Made by a program: the position numbers and the translations under genes
In this document: positions 45,668 through 58,862 of the stretch, one piece after another
Position numbering within the stretch: the first letter of the stretch is position 1
Layout: every line of letters begins with the position of its first letter
From: Amia ocellicauda
Taxonomy: Eukaryota > Chordata > Actinopteri > Amiiformes > Amiidae
DNA: 64,000 bases
Direction: 5' to 3'
Assembly (NCBI RefSeq): GCF_036373705.1
Contig: NW_027102661.1
Coordinates: forward strand, 124,001 to 188,000
The notes under the pieces: generated by a model
Told to the model about the DNA's origin: nothing
The model's database searches: none
The model's input: the letters and a program-made list of their open reading frames with translations, nothing else

Positions 45668-46409
45668 TTAATAAGCTTCCCAACGATGGATAGATCCTGA
45701 GGATGGTCGCTCAGCACGGTCAGAGTAATGAGATATCGGAGTCAGATCAGGCTCCACCTCTTTACACAGATGGATTTTTTATCGCGTTTCCTGGTTAGGA
45801 ACTGTTGATTGGGGCATGTTCAGACAGGCCATCGCCTGTAGGAAAGCATTCCAGCCTACAGGTCGGCGACTATCGGGTACCTTATTAGTGCTAGTGACAC
45901 TCTTCAACAAATCAAACGTGTGAACCTTTGATCAGTTGTCCCTTAAAAACAAATTCACCCTGTTCATTCCAAGCCGTTACCCGCGGTTTCTGAACCATTT
46001 TGTGCAGGATATATTGTGCATGTCTTTTGCTTCTGGCCGGCATGTTTCTCAAAACATCCGTTACAACATCTCCCTCTGAACTCTCAACAGGTTCGGTCAC
46101 CGCAACATCTTTATCAACCGAACCCCCCGCATCAGCCCCAGAACCATTTTCTTGAGAGGCCATGGTTAAAGTTAAAATGTATTGATCTTTTTCACCCTGT
46201 CTAACCAGACGGAGGTAGCGCTGTAACATGTTGGTATACAACTGGGCTTTGGAATACTGATTTAAATCGGCCCTGGCCTGTATAGCTTTCATTTCAGAGT
46301 CCAGGTTGTTTTCGGCCATTTGTCTAATGGGCTCTGGCCCGACAACATTTTTTCTCAGTTTCTCAAGCTGCTCCTTAGGGATCAAAAACATTTTCTGAGC
46401 ATATTCCAT
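45668..46409 (-). pseudogene. 247-aa Polinton protein (copy C, broken)
   Basis: Colinear with the open copies A and B. Confidence 0.6.
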
Positions 46410-46411
46410 TA

Positions 46412-46747
46412 TTAACCCACTCTGGAAGCTAGAAGACTGGTTAGGAAAGGCACGGCTATGCTCAACAGCGGTCCTATAAAACCCCCGGTTTGATTAATCT
46501 TCTTTCTTTTTCTTTTAATAGAATACTTCTTATTAGCGATGATCTTGATAACCGCTTTTTGTTTTTTGAGTTTAGATTGTTGAGAAGGGGTTAGGGGTAT
46601 ATTACCGCGTAAGATGTTAAAAGCTATTTCACACAGGGTCTCGATCAAATCCGAGGGGGCCCCTGCCAGCACAGCTTTCCTATGGCGCGGGCTCCCCTCA
46701 AATAACATTTGCAAAAGTGGCAGATTTCTTTTAATCCGAACAGACAT
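46412..46747 (-). CDS. 111-aa basic protein with hydrophobic C-terminus (copy C)
   Basis: Open frame, with a single residue different from A and B. Confidence 0.7.
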   Translation of the reverse strand: MSVRIKRNLPLLQMLFEGSPRHRKAVLAGAPSDLIETLCEIAFNILRGNIPLTPSQQSKLKKQKAVIKIIANKKYSIKRKRKKINQTGGFIGPLLSIAVPFLTSLLASRVG

Positions 46748-46753
46748 TCTTAT

Positions 46754-47425
46754 TTATTTCCTTTTCTTTAGCACATACACTGCCGGCCAATCGGGCGGGC
46801 ACAAACCTGTTCTGAGGCGAAAGTCTTCTGGGGTTTGTGCTTTTAAGTCCGCAATCAAGTACCCGTAGGGTTTTTTGGTGGCATCCTCAAATGCCTCCAA
46901 AAAGAACTTGGTCTGGTTAGGGTACATTTGACGAGCCAAGACGGTGACCTGTAGTTTATCTCTGGGGTTTTTAAAAAGAATTATATAATTGGCATATAAA
47001 TTAATAGTGCGGCTTTTTTTACCTTGAAAAAATAGATTTTGAACTAAATAAATAATACTTAAATTCCTATGATGAGTGTACTTTGTGAAAGCTTTTTCCA
47101 CTTCACTGTTGTCACCGGCCTGCTCCATCAGGTCATCAAGGATCACTAGATTAGTTTGACCGGGCGGGAACAAGTCATCGTCACACAACGAGGCGGGGAG
47201 ACCTTGCACAAATTACAGATTATTTTTTTTCGAAGCCAAATCATCGTAGAGAGGTTGCCAGCAAGAGTAACACCACACTATGTTGTCAAGAGCTTGGGAC
47301 ACGGTTGCGTCCACATCTTCTATGATGTTCTTTATAAGATAGCTCTTCCCCGAATTGGAGGGACCGGCTATAATACAGGAGAAAGGGTGTTGAAGTCTGT
47401 TATCAAAACCACCACTAATATCCAT
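46754..47425 (-). pseudogene. A32-type DNA-packaging ATPase (copy C, broken)
   Basis: Walker A and B regions are both recognisable. The gene is broken in this copy. Confidence 0.82.
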
Positions 47426-50400
47426 AAGGCAGAGTGGTATAATCAGTCTTCAAGACTCTTTTATTGTACACCACCCTGAACCGTTTGTTTAGTGATCTAT
47501 TTTCCAACGTGTACCCCTTTTTATTGCGATAGATATGATTTCCGGCTGTAATAATCTCACGAGGAGGCGCGTCTTTCTCGGTTACAAAACTTTCTACCAG
47601 GGTCGTCAGAGACTTGATGTTAATGAGCTTGTTGTTACAATGGTTCAGAGTGAAACCCTTAACTTTCATACAGGTCTTACCCGCAGCCGTTCTGTATGCG
47701 TCTTAGGACCCCCTGAAACAAACTCCACTATGTGGTCCTGAGGATCTAGTTCGCTCGTTAACTCCCCAAGGTAGTCCCCGAGGGGAGGGACCCAATCCCC
47801 TGGCCTGGTGACAAAGATTACAGAGTCAGTATCATGATAGAGCGTGCGTTCCTGCAACTGATCCATTAAGTTGTACAATTCAAGCCGGGCGTAAGCCGTG
47901 GTAAAAACCGCTATGAAAACATTAACGTTCCCCTGTTTGGTGGGGAAATCTTTAGGGGCCCTCCACTGGACCTGTGCCACGTGGTCATTTAAGAATTGAA
48001 AGTGTGATACTGCATGTTGTTTGGAAAACGTAAATTCTATAAACTGTTCAGGGGTTTTAATCAAGGTTGTGTTTAGACGGTAATTTCTTTCCCCAAACTT
48101 ACCCCACAGACTGTTTAAAATCAGTTTGGACATTTGTCTCTTGGCGGGGTTTACAGTTATGTTCCCCGGCTCTAGACGGATCCCTTCCTTTTCAAAATAT
48201 TGCTGAACGTATCGCTCTTTGGCCGCGGAGTCAACACACCATGAGGGATAGCCCGATGCCTCCTGTTTCCCTTTCAGATGGGTCATAATGTAATCAGCAA
48301 AAAGAGTATCAGATTTTTCAGAAAAATGCCAAACCTCATACACCTTACCGACTCTGTAACCTTTCTACACCGCCTTGTCAAGCTCAATGCTACACCAGAC
48401 ACCCGTCAGCGCTCTATCTTCATCACTGTGCAGACAAGAGGTAGTTTGATTTTCAGTTTCCACACACGTTCTACACAGAGGGAACATCAATTTTCCCGAA
48501 CACCTGTAAGGCAACACGGGTAAGAACAGCTCGCGAGGAGGGTACATGGTGACTTTGATCAAACCAAAGTAATGTCCAATTTCGAGAAAGTCACGATAAA
48601 CAATGGTTGGACGCCCCACCGGGTACATTTTGGTCTTGTTGACATAAGGGTACAGACTGGTGAAATCATAGTAATCTACTCTCTCACCCTCCTTTACCTC
48701 ATAATGTAAACAGAGGGCGTTGGTTCGACCCCCAAATAACGCATCCCGGGGCTCTAGACGTTCAGGAAAGTCCAAGGTTTCCATAAACCGTTGTACCCCC
48801 GCTTCCTGTTGCTTCAGGGTCGTCCACTCGTGTTTCCAAATCACCAGAACGTTCAAACCATAGGTGTTTTTTAAAGTATCAATTCGTTCCTGGAAATCAT
48901 AGTACATATCACCGCAGAGTTTTTGTGTTACGGGGTTAAAGGTGTTTGGGTCGAAGCACTGAGGACAGCCATGGTAAATACAACCTGCAAACTCATAAGC
49001 GGTACGCCGCCCGAACACGTCGCTAAAACCGTCTAAGTAGTAAGGCCCCATTTTGACTTCCCCTTGATTTAAAGCATGTCTGATGAAGATGTTATCCCGG
49101 GCACTCAGGTATTCCAGCCACTGTATGGAGACAGTCGAAAAGTTCTTTTGTCTAGCACGATAGTTGTCAGAAGTGGTGACCGCTATAGTGTTTTTCTGCA
49201 AGAAATTGGACCGATACATTTTCATGCAGAGAGACGTTATGGTCACACTTTGCAAAGGGTCGAGACCCGATGTGTTGATAACCTCGGCGCGGAAACGCAC
49301 ACAGGCTTCTTTAAGGATCACCACATCATTTTTACAATAAGCGGCCATCTCTTCTCGGAAATCAAAAACACCTCCCTTAACCGTATTGTACCATTTAAAG
49401 AATTCCTCCCTCTCATGAGACATCATAGTATCAACCCCATAATAAGAGGCGGGCGGGTAGGACCCTCGATAATTTTGAGTGTCCTTAGTATTAAAAAAAT
49501 GGCAGAACCAACCTTTCTTCTGAGCCTCAAAACCCAGAGCCTTAGGCAAAGCGCTCAATTTCATGGGGAGGAAATTTAACGAGTCTATGTAACGTTAGTT
49601 GAAAGCTTCGTCGGTGAAACACATGATCTTGCTACCCTGAGCTATTATTTTTGGGGTCACCCCATTTTCCACCAGATACTTCATCAAAATGTAAGAATCA
49701 TAACCCTTAGCATTGTGGGCAACAAATGTGTAATTGAGGTATTTTGGACCGCGATACCGCGTAAAGAAATCCCTGACACAACTCTCACCGCTAGCTGACC
49801 ACTCACGATCCAACATGTCAATACAGTGTATATAATTAGCAACGTGGACCCCGTTTTCTTGCCGGCATTCAAAATCAAAAAAGACATACCGGTTGTGCGG
49901 CGGCTCCTTTTTAACCGGCTGAATAAAGCACTGGTGTTCGGACCCCGGGGTTAAATCAGCATTACAGATCCTGCATCTCGGCTCCAGACATTTGTGTGGT
50001 TTAACCTCATGAAAACGGTACTGGAGGCAACACTGCGGGCAATATTTAGTTTGATGACAATAACTCAGTTTTTTAACCCCCTCAGCAGCGGCCCTCTGTA
50101 CCTTATGCTCGGAAAAACAGAACGCTGAGAGACAAATCCTTAAGCAATCTTTACATCGGATGGTAGGGGCCAAACCCTTACGACATTGCGGATTGAAACA
50201 GACGTTACAGTAACCGTCACAGCGGTGCTTAAGCTTATCATTGAAGGCCTTATAACACCAATGACAAACATACGAACAACCCAAAAAAGCCGTCAAACTC
50301 TTTATTCCAAAGTAATGACGATCACTTAGGAAGAGAAACAGTGTCTGTGTATGGGTTTCAGGATGTATCTGAAATTTCACAAATACTTCCTTTACCTCAC

Positions 50401-51543
50401 AACGGTACCACACAACAATTTTTAAAGACAACAACTCCTCAAACTTGGTGATGTCTGAAAAGGCAACCATCTGTTGAGAGTTTAAGCCGGCCCTCTGATG
50501 AAGCATTAAAGCCTCTTGCAGAGCTTGGGGTTCAGGCATGTCGGGGGTGAGTAGTTTTATTAAACTGTAAGCAAAACAGAGCTTATTGTCCCCACTGGAA
50601 CTCACCACTAATTGCCTGAGCTTGGTCCTAATTATGTCGTTCTTCAAGCATTTCGACAGTCTTCTAAGCGCCCCACCCTCAGGGTTACGAACCACATTCA
50701 TTACCAGAGACAGACTTTCATCAGCTAAGATGGCTGCGTTACTTTGCAATAACGCTTCGATTTTAGCCAGACATCTAAATTATCTCCACTCAGCATTACA
50801 GATAGGTTGCTAAACAAATCATCCCCTCTGATTTCTAACTGTACAACATCTCGAGGTCTGACACTTTCAGCAACCTGTTCAAGCATTTTCTGCAAGGCCT
50901 CGTGTATGTTGACAAATATTTCTGCATAATTGTCACAATTTAAAAGTTCTGCAAAATTAAAACGCTGAATCATTTCAAAATTGTTATAGGCCGGTCTATC
51001 TATAATCACGGGATCACTGGTACTCTTGGACACATCATCATTTTGAACAAAGCCTTCACCCCCTACATTCTCACAGAGCATGTCCTCCACAGCCTTATCA
51101 GTCTCAGAACCCTCCACATTCCGAACACCCCCACTGCTGACATCTACAAAACCCCCTTTTTGAGGAGGCTCATTTAAAGCCTGTAAAAGTCCTTCAAAGA
51201 TATCCAACCGGTTAATGTCAAGACCCTCCTCTATAGTGATGGCTGCTTCTGCCGCCATCCTGTGTTCTAATTGTCTCAAATCATTTATAATAGGGGCAGA
51301 ATTTGGTCGGGGTAGCTCCTCCAAAGCCTCCACCATTTCAAACAAATCGGGGTGAACTAGGGGGTGAGCCTCTATAAGCGCTACCGGTGGGAGGTGGTTA
51401 TTTAGATCATTGACCATCTGTAACAGGTCGGGGTTCACCGGTAAGTCTGTTAATTCACATTCTATCGGTGGTAATTGGGGGTTATTTAAATCATTTATCA
51501 TTTGTAATAGTTCCAGGTTCATTGGGACATCAGAGGAGTTCAC
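47415..51543 (-). pseudogene. Protein-primed family B DNA polymerase (copy C, broken)
   Basis: All motif regions named for copy B are present and colinear. It is broken several times. Confidence 0.87.
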
Positions 51544-51705
51544 AACAGGGCCGGGGATGTTCTCTCGGGAAGGTCTTTTTGGGGCCCTAGCTTGTTCATA
51601 ATCCTTTAGTTTGTGAGTTCTTTTACCAAGTCAGGACATTTTTTAATTTATTTTTTATTTTTCCAACAACCCACAATAGTAAGGCGTTTTGTGTCTATTA
51701 AAACA

Positions 51706-52287
51706 TTAAATACTGTACAATTCGTTAGTAAGGGTATTAATAAGGGTGTTTTGGCTCTCTATCACCAGGTTTTGCCCCACTAACACAAGTCTTTGATTTT
51801 GTAACAAAGTATGTAGCAACTCATGCCGACCTTCAGGAAGTAGCTCCGGGGGCTGGTGGCCTGGCTCAGCTTCAAAGGATGGTCGCTCCGGTAAATCTCG
51901 GTCGAAGGAGGCAGGGAGCGAGCGTATACTCATGGACGGAGACCAAGAAGGCCTTTGCGGTGACACCCTGGCCAAGCGCGGGGAACTGTTCCGCGTTTCT
52001 GTAGCCAAGAAATGGGTCTGGGGGAACGATGTTGAAACCAGGCCGTCGTTGGGTGGTGTGTCAGCCCTGACTGACGGCGACCCATGAGGTTGTTGGATGC
52101 CTGTATTTGTTCCGCCCGACAATGCGGCGGGCTGAATCTGGGGTGTTGAATTACCCCCAGAAGGCTGTGGCCTGAGTAGATGTTGGGGGGTCTCCAAGAC
52201 CACCGTGGGGGATCCTCTCGGTGATCTCACCGGGGAAGATGTTTGATCCCACTTAGACGGGGTAATTGTTCTCAATAGCTCATCCAC
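51706..52287 (-). CDS. Pro/Ser-rich 193-aa frame (copy C)
   Basis: Open counterpart of 500-1081. Confidence 0.6.
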   Translation of the reverse strand: MDELLRTITPSKWDQTSSPVRSPRGSPTVVLETPQHLLRPQPSGGNSTPQIQPAALSGGTNTGIQQPHGSPSVRADTPPNDGLVSTSFPQTHFLATETRNSSPRLARVSPQRPSWSPSMSIRSLPASFDRDLPERPSFEAEPGHQPPELLPEGRHELLHTLLQNQRLVLVGQNLVIESQNTLINTLTNELYSI

Positions 52288-53747
52288 AGAATGACTATCC
52301 CAATAGTCTTGGGAAGAATAAAAATATACATTACATTTACATCTTTAAACGGCGACAGAAATCAAACTTAAAACAACATGTCCAGGACATTCAAAACCTT
52401 TAGCTTTTTTAGACCTTTGAAAATAGCCTTAGACATTCACTACAACGCAATATTATTTACAGACAATATATTTATTAGGACTTGATAATAAATGTAAAAC
52501 AGAGAAGCCGCTGTAAATAAACTGTTTCTTAAATGTTTCTTTAAAAACTGTAATATTGTTAATAAAACACACACACACACAACAACATTTCATTTTTAAA
52601 CGAACCTTCCAAGTGTAAACGATTCCTGATCCCGGGACTTCCTGTTTCACAAACGTTTTCACGATCTGTTTAAATATTAAATACAATGAACACCTTCAAG
52701 CCTTTTCCTACAACCACTTTAAAACAGAAGTATAATAGCGGGAGATAAGTCAAACAACTTACTAAACCCTTTCGGACGGCTTTACTTCCTAACCAGACGG
52801 TACGGCAATCGGTCATTTCTAAACACATTCCCCAGAAACAAGCCTAGACCTGTCCGGACTTCTAAAGATCTTTCCCAGAACCCCCCGCCCTACAGGAAAC
52901 GGTCACCCATCGCTTAAATATTAGCCCTCAACGGGCAAACAAAGCCCTTTTAAAAACATTAAAGTTTGAAAGATCTTACTTACCTCCACAGAATAATCGT
53001 TTCTTATTTTTTTCGGCTGGTTTAGCTTTTTGCACCGCTGTGAAGGTAAGAGACATGTTTAACCTTTAACCACACCGCTTTATAAAAAGCTTTATCCTCT
53101 TACAGGCTGCAGACATATACTCACAGCTATCAGATACCGGGGCTGACGGCCTTTCAGATTCTTGAAAGGTTACGGTTCTCGAAGGTAAAACGAAACAAGC
53201 CCTCGATGTGGAAGGCCTTTCGTTGTCTCGAACCACGTTTCTTAATACTGTTAGACAGGATAATTTTTTAAAATTAACAAAACTGGACTCAAACATCTTA
53301 CAGAAACGTTATACAAACAAACAGGGGTTTAGTTCTTACCCGGTCGGCAGACAGTCTGTCTAGGGACAACCACTTCTCTTGGTCGATCCTCGGAGACATT
53401 AATCACAGGCCTTTCGATAGTTTCTGTGTAATTAAAGAGACCGGCATTAATATATATTAAAACGTTTTCATAACTCTAATGAGCCGCTTCAAAACCACAC
53501 ACACCCATACATAAGAACCCATGAGCGCAAACACAAAAATCTTACCGTCGTTGTTCCAGATGATCTCCTCAGCGTTGGGAATTAACTCCTGTTGACTGGC
53601 TGAAAAATAATTTTACAGAACTTAAAACAGATGTTATAGCCTTATTTACAATACATGCACACAACACGCTCTGAGTCAATGAAAATAATCTGAAGACTTG
53701 CCTAAAAACTCATTTAAATCGAAGTCGCTGATGTTGTTTCCGGACAT
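52288..53747 (-). other. Exon-like blocks of a probable spliced gene (copy C)
   Basis: Same blocks as in the other copies, with the first Met-containing block at 53745-53747. Variants agree with copy A. Confidence 0.5.
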
Positions 53748-54862
53748 TGTTGATCTTTAGTCTTAAATCGAAAGGTCAGTAAGAGTCTGTCGAGCTGAAG
53801 ACCAGACCTTCATACTTATACTGATGGCCACATGCCGGATCTGCGTGTAAGGCATTGTTCTGGTCTGGCCTTTGTGCATCAAGACCTATAGTCAACAAAC
53901 CACTAAGAATATTTCAGGCCTTTATAAGCGCTAAAAAACAACCTGAGCCAAGAAAATAACTATAAAGATCTAAAATAACTAGCGCTTTTACAGTGTTTTT
54001 TTTTTTTTTTTTAATAGCGATGCTTTGTTTGGTATTAAACAAGTCACAAACTACTCAGAACAGCGTTTATCCCCGCAAAAGAGATATTTGGGTTTATTTT
54101 ACAAAGCTTATAAATTATATAGGTTAAAAGTATTCTGAATGTTTTGATACCACATGCCATACGTACTGTTGTCTGAGCCCACCCCCGCCACCCATGGTGT
54201 GAGTGATTTAGCCTTGAGTGTTGTGATCTATTTAGCATTGAGTGATCAGTTGTTTTTATTTTTTAAACGATTCCTTATCATCAGGGATTGAGACTGCTAA
54301 AATACCTTAAAAGCATATCCTTATCTTAAGTCTAACTCTTATGAGCTTTAAGACCCTAGAATGTATTTAAGTAAAACGACTGAACACATTATGTGAGAGA
54401 TAAAATATAACCACAGCTTTTTTTTTTTTTTTTTACAAAAACAATTAACCTATACACACAAACACCCACACACACACCCTCTTTTTTAATTTTATTTTTA
54501 ATTAAATTTGAGGGGAGAGACAGAGCCAGATACAGTGTGGATAACATAAGTACCCTATGCAAAACAGGCATTGTTAGGACCTGGGATCATAACAGACAAT
54601 AGAACTTGTTGATCTTATAAAATGATTGGGCGAGAGAGAGAGAGAGACAGACAGAGACAGTGTGAATATGATAAACGCACTATTCAAAACTGGCATTGTT
54701 AAGACCTGGGACCATTACAGACAACAGAACTTGTTGATCTTATAACGGTTTAGATTTACTAAACCATTACATGTATATTTAAAAAAGACCCCCAAACACT
54801 ACAGGAAGAGCCGACCCATTCACACTCTACAGTTGACCAACAAGAACAACAAGAACAACAGG
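53748..54862. repeat. Right subterminal DNA with diverged tandem duplication (copy C)
   Basis: Non-coding. It has poly(T) tracts near 53996-54012 and 54418-54434, a (GA)n tract near 54632-54647 and the two diverged ~105-bp tandem units. It lacks the ~140-bp block of copies 0 and B, like copy A. Confidence 0.65.
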
Positions 54863-55047
54863 TTATGGGCGGCCTTGTTGTTCAGGGTTTTATGGGTGTA
54901 CACTTTCTGACGGATATGACGTAGGAATAATTAAGGAAATAACTCTACCTAAAATCACGCCCCCCAATTATGACGTAGGAATATTAATAAGCTTAGGGCA
55001 TACGTCATAAGAAAATAGGCCGCGCCCATAAAACCCTACTATCTACT
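54863..55047. repeat. Right terminal inverted repeat (copy C)
   Basis: 185 bp, near-identical to the right ends of A and B, with the same three CRE/ATF-like sites. Confidence 0.93.
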
Positions 55048-55053
55048 CATAAG
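55048..55053. repeat. Target-site duplication CATAAG (right of copy C)
   Basis: Same hexamer and same flanking array sequence as the other element ends. Confidence 0.9.
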
Positions 55054-55271
55054 AGTAACAGCAATGTCGCCGATCCTGCTACGGTCGTATTGTAACAGCA
55101 ACAACATGTATCGATTTTAAAACTGTCAGTTCCAGCGCCTCGCAAAGCTACCCTTCTGTGATCGTTTGTTCTCAAGGTCAGGATTTCTTGACACTCCGAG
55201 GAAGAGAAAACGATGGCCGGCCGCGTTACAGGGACAGATAACAAAGCACTAGCACGCGTGCACCGCGGGTT

Positions 55272-55343
55272 GTTTCCGCCCGGTTTCGAACCAGGGACCT
55301 TTCGCGTGTGAGGCGAACGTGATAGCCACTACACTACGGAAAC
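55272..55343 (-). tRNA. tRNA-Val(CAC)
   Basis: Identical to the genes at 20214 and 38736. Confidence 0.9.
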
Positions 55344-56323
55344 CGACCTGTCGTGGTGTTTCGAATGGCTCCCATCGAAGCCGGCTGGTAAAACGCGCAC
55401 AGGCGTTTCCCGTGGGCCAGCCTGTGAGATAAAGGCTTCTATTTTCACTGACCTATTTTGCATTGCTCAAGGACACATCAGGACACTTTGGAAACTCTTT
55501 CAAAGGAAGAACGCCCTGAGCTATGACAAGACTTACACTTACCCCAACAAGGTGATGCTCACTGGCTTGTTCAAACAGCTGCTGCTCGTCTTGTGCCACC
55601 ATCAGACAATCACAGAGCTATTGTGCCTTCTACACCTTACGGTAGCTTTACTTTAACAATAATAATGACGGCGACCTCGACGACAAAAAGAAAAACAAGA
55701 ACAACAACAACAACAAGAACAATAACATCATCATCAGATTTTTATTAAAAGTGGCTACACCAGCGTTTACAATTTCAACCTGTCGACGGACGGACGCTCT
55801 GAGTGCACCGATTTCGGGATACTTCGGAAACTCTTTCAAAGGCAGGACGCCCTGCGATCAGACAGTGCGTGCACTTAGCCCAACAAGGTGATGCTGAATG
55901 GCTTGTTCAAACGGCTGGTGGTCTTCCTTCACCACCAGACTATCAGAGCTATTGTGCCTTCTACACCTTACGGTAGCAACAAATCTAACTACTGCTTTAC
56001 TTTAACAATGATAATGACGGCGACCACGACGACAACAAGAACAACAACAACAACAACAAGAACAACAACATCATCATCATCATCATCATCAGATTTTAAT
56101 TAAAAGTGGCTACACCAGCGTTTACAATTTCATCCTGTCGACGGACGGACGCTCTGAGTGCACCGATTTCGGGATACTTCGGAAACTCTTTCAAAGGCAG
56201 GACGCCCTGCGATCAGACAGTGCCTGCACTTAGCCCAACAAGGTGATGCTGAATGGCTTGTTCAAACGGCTGGTGGTCTTCCGTCACCACCAGACTATCA
56301 GAGCTATTTTGCGCCTTCAACTA

Positions 56324-56329
56324 CATAAG
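56324..56329. other. Unoccupied Polinton target site
   Basis: CATAAG in uninterrupted array context. Confidence 0.87.
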
Positions 56330-56525
56330 AGTAACAGCAATGTCGCCGATCCTGCTACGGTCGTATTGTAACAGCAACAACATGTATCGATTTTAAAAGT
56401 GTCAGTTCCAGCGCCTCGCAAAGCTACCCTTCTTACATCGTTTGTTCTCAAGGTCAGGATTTCTTGCCACTCCGAGGAAGAGAAAACGACAGCCACCCTT
56501 GGGGCAGAGAGATGGGGGACGGGTT

Positions 56526-56597
56526 GTTTCCGCCCGGTTTCGAACCGGGGACCTTTCGCGTGTGAGGCAAACGTGATAGCCACTACACTACGGAAAC
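56526..56597 (-). tRNA. tRNA-Val(CAC), anticodon-stem variant
   Basis: Acceptor and T arm are perfect. One anticodon-stem pair is a G-U wobble (TTTGC stem). The anticodon is CAC. Probably functional. Confidence 0.87.
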
Positions 56598-57143
56598 CGA
56601 CCCGTCCTGGTGTTTCGAATAACTCCTATCGAAGCCGGCTGGTAAAACGCACACAGGCGTTTCCCGTGGGCCAGCCTGTGAGATAAAGGTTTCTATTTTC
56701 ACTGACCTATTTTGCATTGCTCAAGGGCACATCAGGACACTTTGGAAACTCTTTCAAAGGAAGAACGCCCTGAGCTATGACAAGACTTACACTTACCCCA
56801 ACAAGGTGATGCTCAATGGCTTGTTCAAACAGCTGCTGCTTGTCTTGTGCCACCATCAGACAATCACAGAGCTATTGTGCCTTCTACACCTTACGGTAGC
56901 TTTACTTTAACAATAATAATGACGGCGACCACGACGACAACAAGAACAACAACAACAACAACAATAACATCATCATCAGATTTTAATTAAAAGTGACTAC
57001 ACCAGCATTTACAATTTCAACCTGTCGATTGACGGACGCTCTGAGTGCACCAATTTCGGGCACTCCAATGAAGAAAAGCCACCTACCGCCTCCGGGGAAC
57101 CACGAGGGTAAGCAGGACGAAAAGGGCCGGCCCACAGCAGGCT

Positions 57144-57215
57144 GTTTCCGCCCGGTTTCAAACCGGGGACCTTTCGTGCGTTAGGCGAACATGATAACCG
57201 CTACACTTCGGAAAC
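57144..57215 (-). tRNA. tRNA-Val(AAC), decayed
   Basis: The anticodon is AAC. The B box has TTTGA in place of TTCGA, as in the gene at 20847, and the region after the acceptor is altered near the A box. Likely a pseudogene. Confidence 0.8.
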
Positions 57216-57918
57216 TGACACCGTCACCTCTTGCTTAGAACGGTTACCGTTGGAGACTGCTGGTAAAACCGACCCGTCCTGGCGTTTCGAATGGCTCCCA
57301 TCGAAGCCGGCTGGTAAAACGCGCACAGGGGTTTCCCGTGGGCCAGCCTGTGAGATAAAGGTTTCTATTTTCACTGACCTATTTTGCATTGCTCAAGGGC
57401 ACATCAGGACACTTTGGAAACTCTTTCAAAGGAAGAACGCCCTGAGCTATGACAAGACTTACACTTACCCCAACAAGGTGATGCTCAATGGCTTGTTCAA
57501 ACAGCTGCTGCTCGTCTTGTGCCACCATCAGACAATCACTGAGCTATTGTACCTTCTACACCTGACGGTAGCAACAAATCTAACTACTGCTTTACTTTAA
57601 CAAAAATAATGACGGCGACCACGACGACAACAAGAAAAACAAGAACAACAACAACAACAAGAACAAGAACAACAACATCATCATCATATTTTAATTAAAA
57701 GTGGCTACACCAGCGTTTACAATTTCAACCTGTCGACGGACGGACGCTCTGAGTGCACCGATTTCGGGACACTTAGGAAACTCTATCAAAGGCAGGTCGC
57801 CCTGCGCTCTGACAGTGCCTGCACTTAGCCCAACAAGGTGATGCTGAATGGCTTGTTCAAACGGCTGGAGGTCCTCCGTCACCACCAGACTATCAGAGCT
57901 ATACTGCGCCTTCGACTA

Positions 57919-57924
57919 CATAAG
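57919..57924. other. Unoccupied Polinton target site
   Basis: CATAAG in uninterrupted array context, with one base different in the left flank. Confidence 0.85.
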
Positions 57925-58150
57925 AGTAACAGCAATGTCGCTGATCCTGCTACGGTCGTATTGTAACAGCTACAACATGTATCGATTTTAAAAGTGTGAG
58001 TTCCAGCGCCTCGCAAAGCTACCCTTCTGCGATCGTTTGTTCTCAAGGTCAGGATTTCTTGCCACTCCGAGGAAGAGAAAACGACGGCCGGCCTTGGGGC
58101 AGAGAGATGGCGACGGGTAACATGGCACTGGCACGAGTGCACCGCAGGTT

Positions 58151-58222
58151 GTTTCCGCCCGGTTTCGAACCGGGGACTTTTCGCGTGTGAGGCAAACGTG
58201 ATAGCCACTACACTACGGAAAA
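58151..58222 (-). tRNA. tRNA-Val(CAC), first base changed
   Basis: The body is intact with anticodon CAC and a TTTGC stem variant. The first acceptor base is T in place of G, so it would not pair with C72. Function is doubtful. Confidence 0.78.
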
Positions 58223-58790
58223 CGACCCGTCCTGGCGTTTCGAATGGCTCCCATCGAAGCAGGCTGATAAAACACGCACAGGCGTTTCCCGTGGGCCAGC
58301 CTGTGAGATAAAGGTTTCTATTTTCACTGACCTATTTTGCATTGCTAAAGGGCACATCAGGACACTTTGGAAACTCTTTCAAAGGCAGGACGCCCTGCGC
58401 TCTGACAGTGCCTGCACTTAGCCCAACAAGGTGATGCTGAATGGCTTGTTCAAACGTCTGGTGGTCTTCCTTCACCACCAGACTATCAGAGCTATTGTGC
58501 CTTCTACACCTTACGGTAGCAACAAATCTAACTACTGCTTTACTTTAACAATAATAATGACGGCGACTACGACGACAACAAGAACAACAAGAACAACAAC
58601 AACATCATCATCATCATCATCATCAGATTTTAATTAAAAGTGGCTACACCAGCGTTTACAATTTCAACCTGTCGACGGACGGACGCTCTGAGAGCACCGA
58701 TTTCGGGCACTCCAATGAAGAAAAGCCACCCACCGCCTGCAGGGAACCACGAGGGCAAGCAGGACGAAAAGGGCCGGCCCAAAGCAGGCT

Positions 58791-58862
58791 GTTTCTGCCC
58801 GGTTTCGAACCGGGGACCTTTCGCGCGTTAGGCAAATGTGATAACCGCTACACTACAGAAAC
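58791..58862 (-). tRNA. tRNA-Val(AAC) with paired acceptor change
   Basis: Both sides of the acceptor differ together (GTTTCTG with CAGAAAC). The anticodon loop is CTAACGC and the T arm is perfect. A TTTT run on the tRNA strand lies about 40 bases beyond the 3' end. It can fold into a full cloverleaf. Confidence 0.83.

Larger units (their letters stand above)
39533..55047 (+). mobile_element. Polinton/Maverick copy C (left end missing)
   Basis: Gene content is as in B. The right terminal repeat and CATAAG duplication are present. The left end joins tRNA-array sequence near 39533, inside the first gene. It is a broken fossil with about ten breaks, some shared with all copies. Confidence 0.95.
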
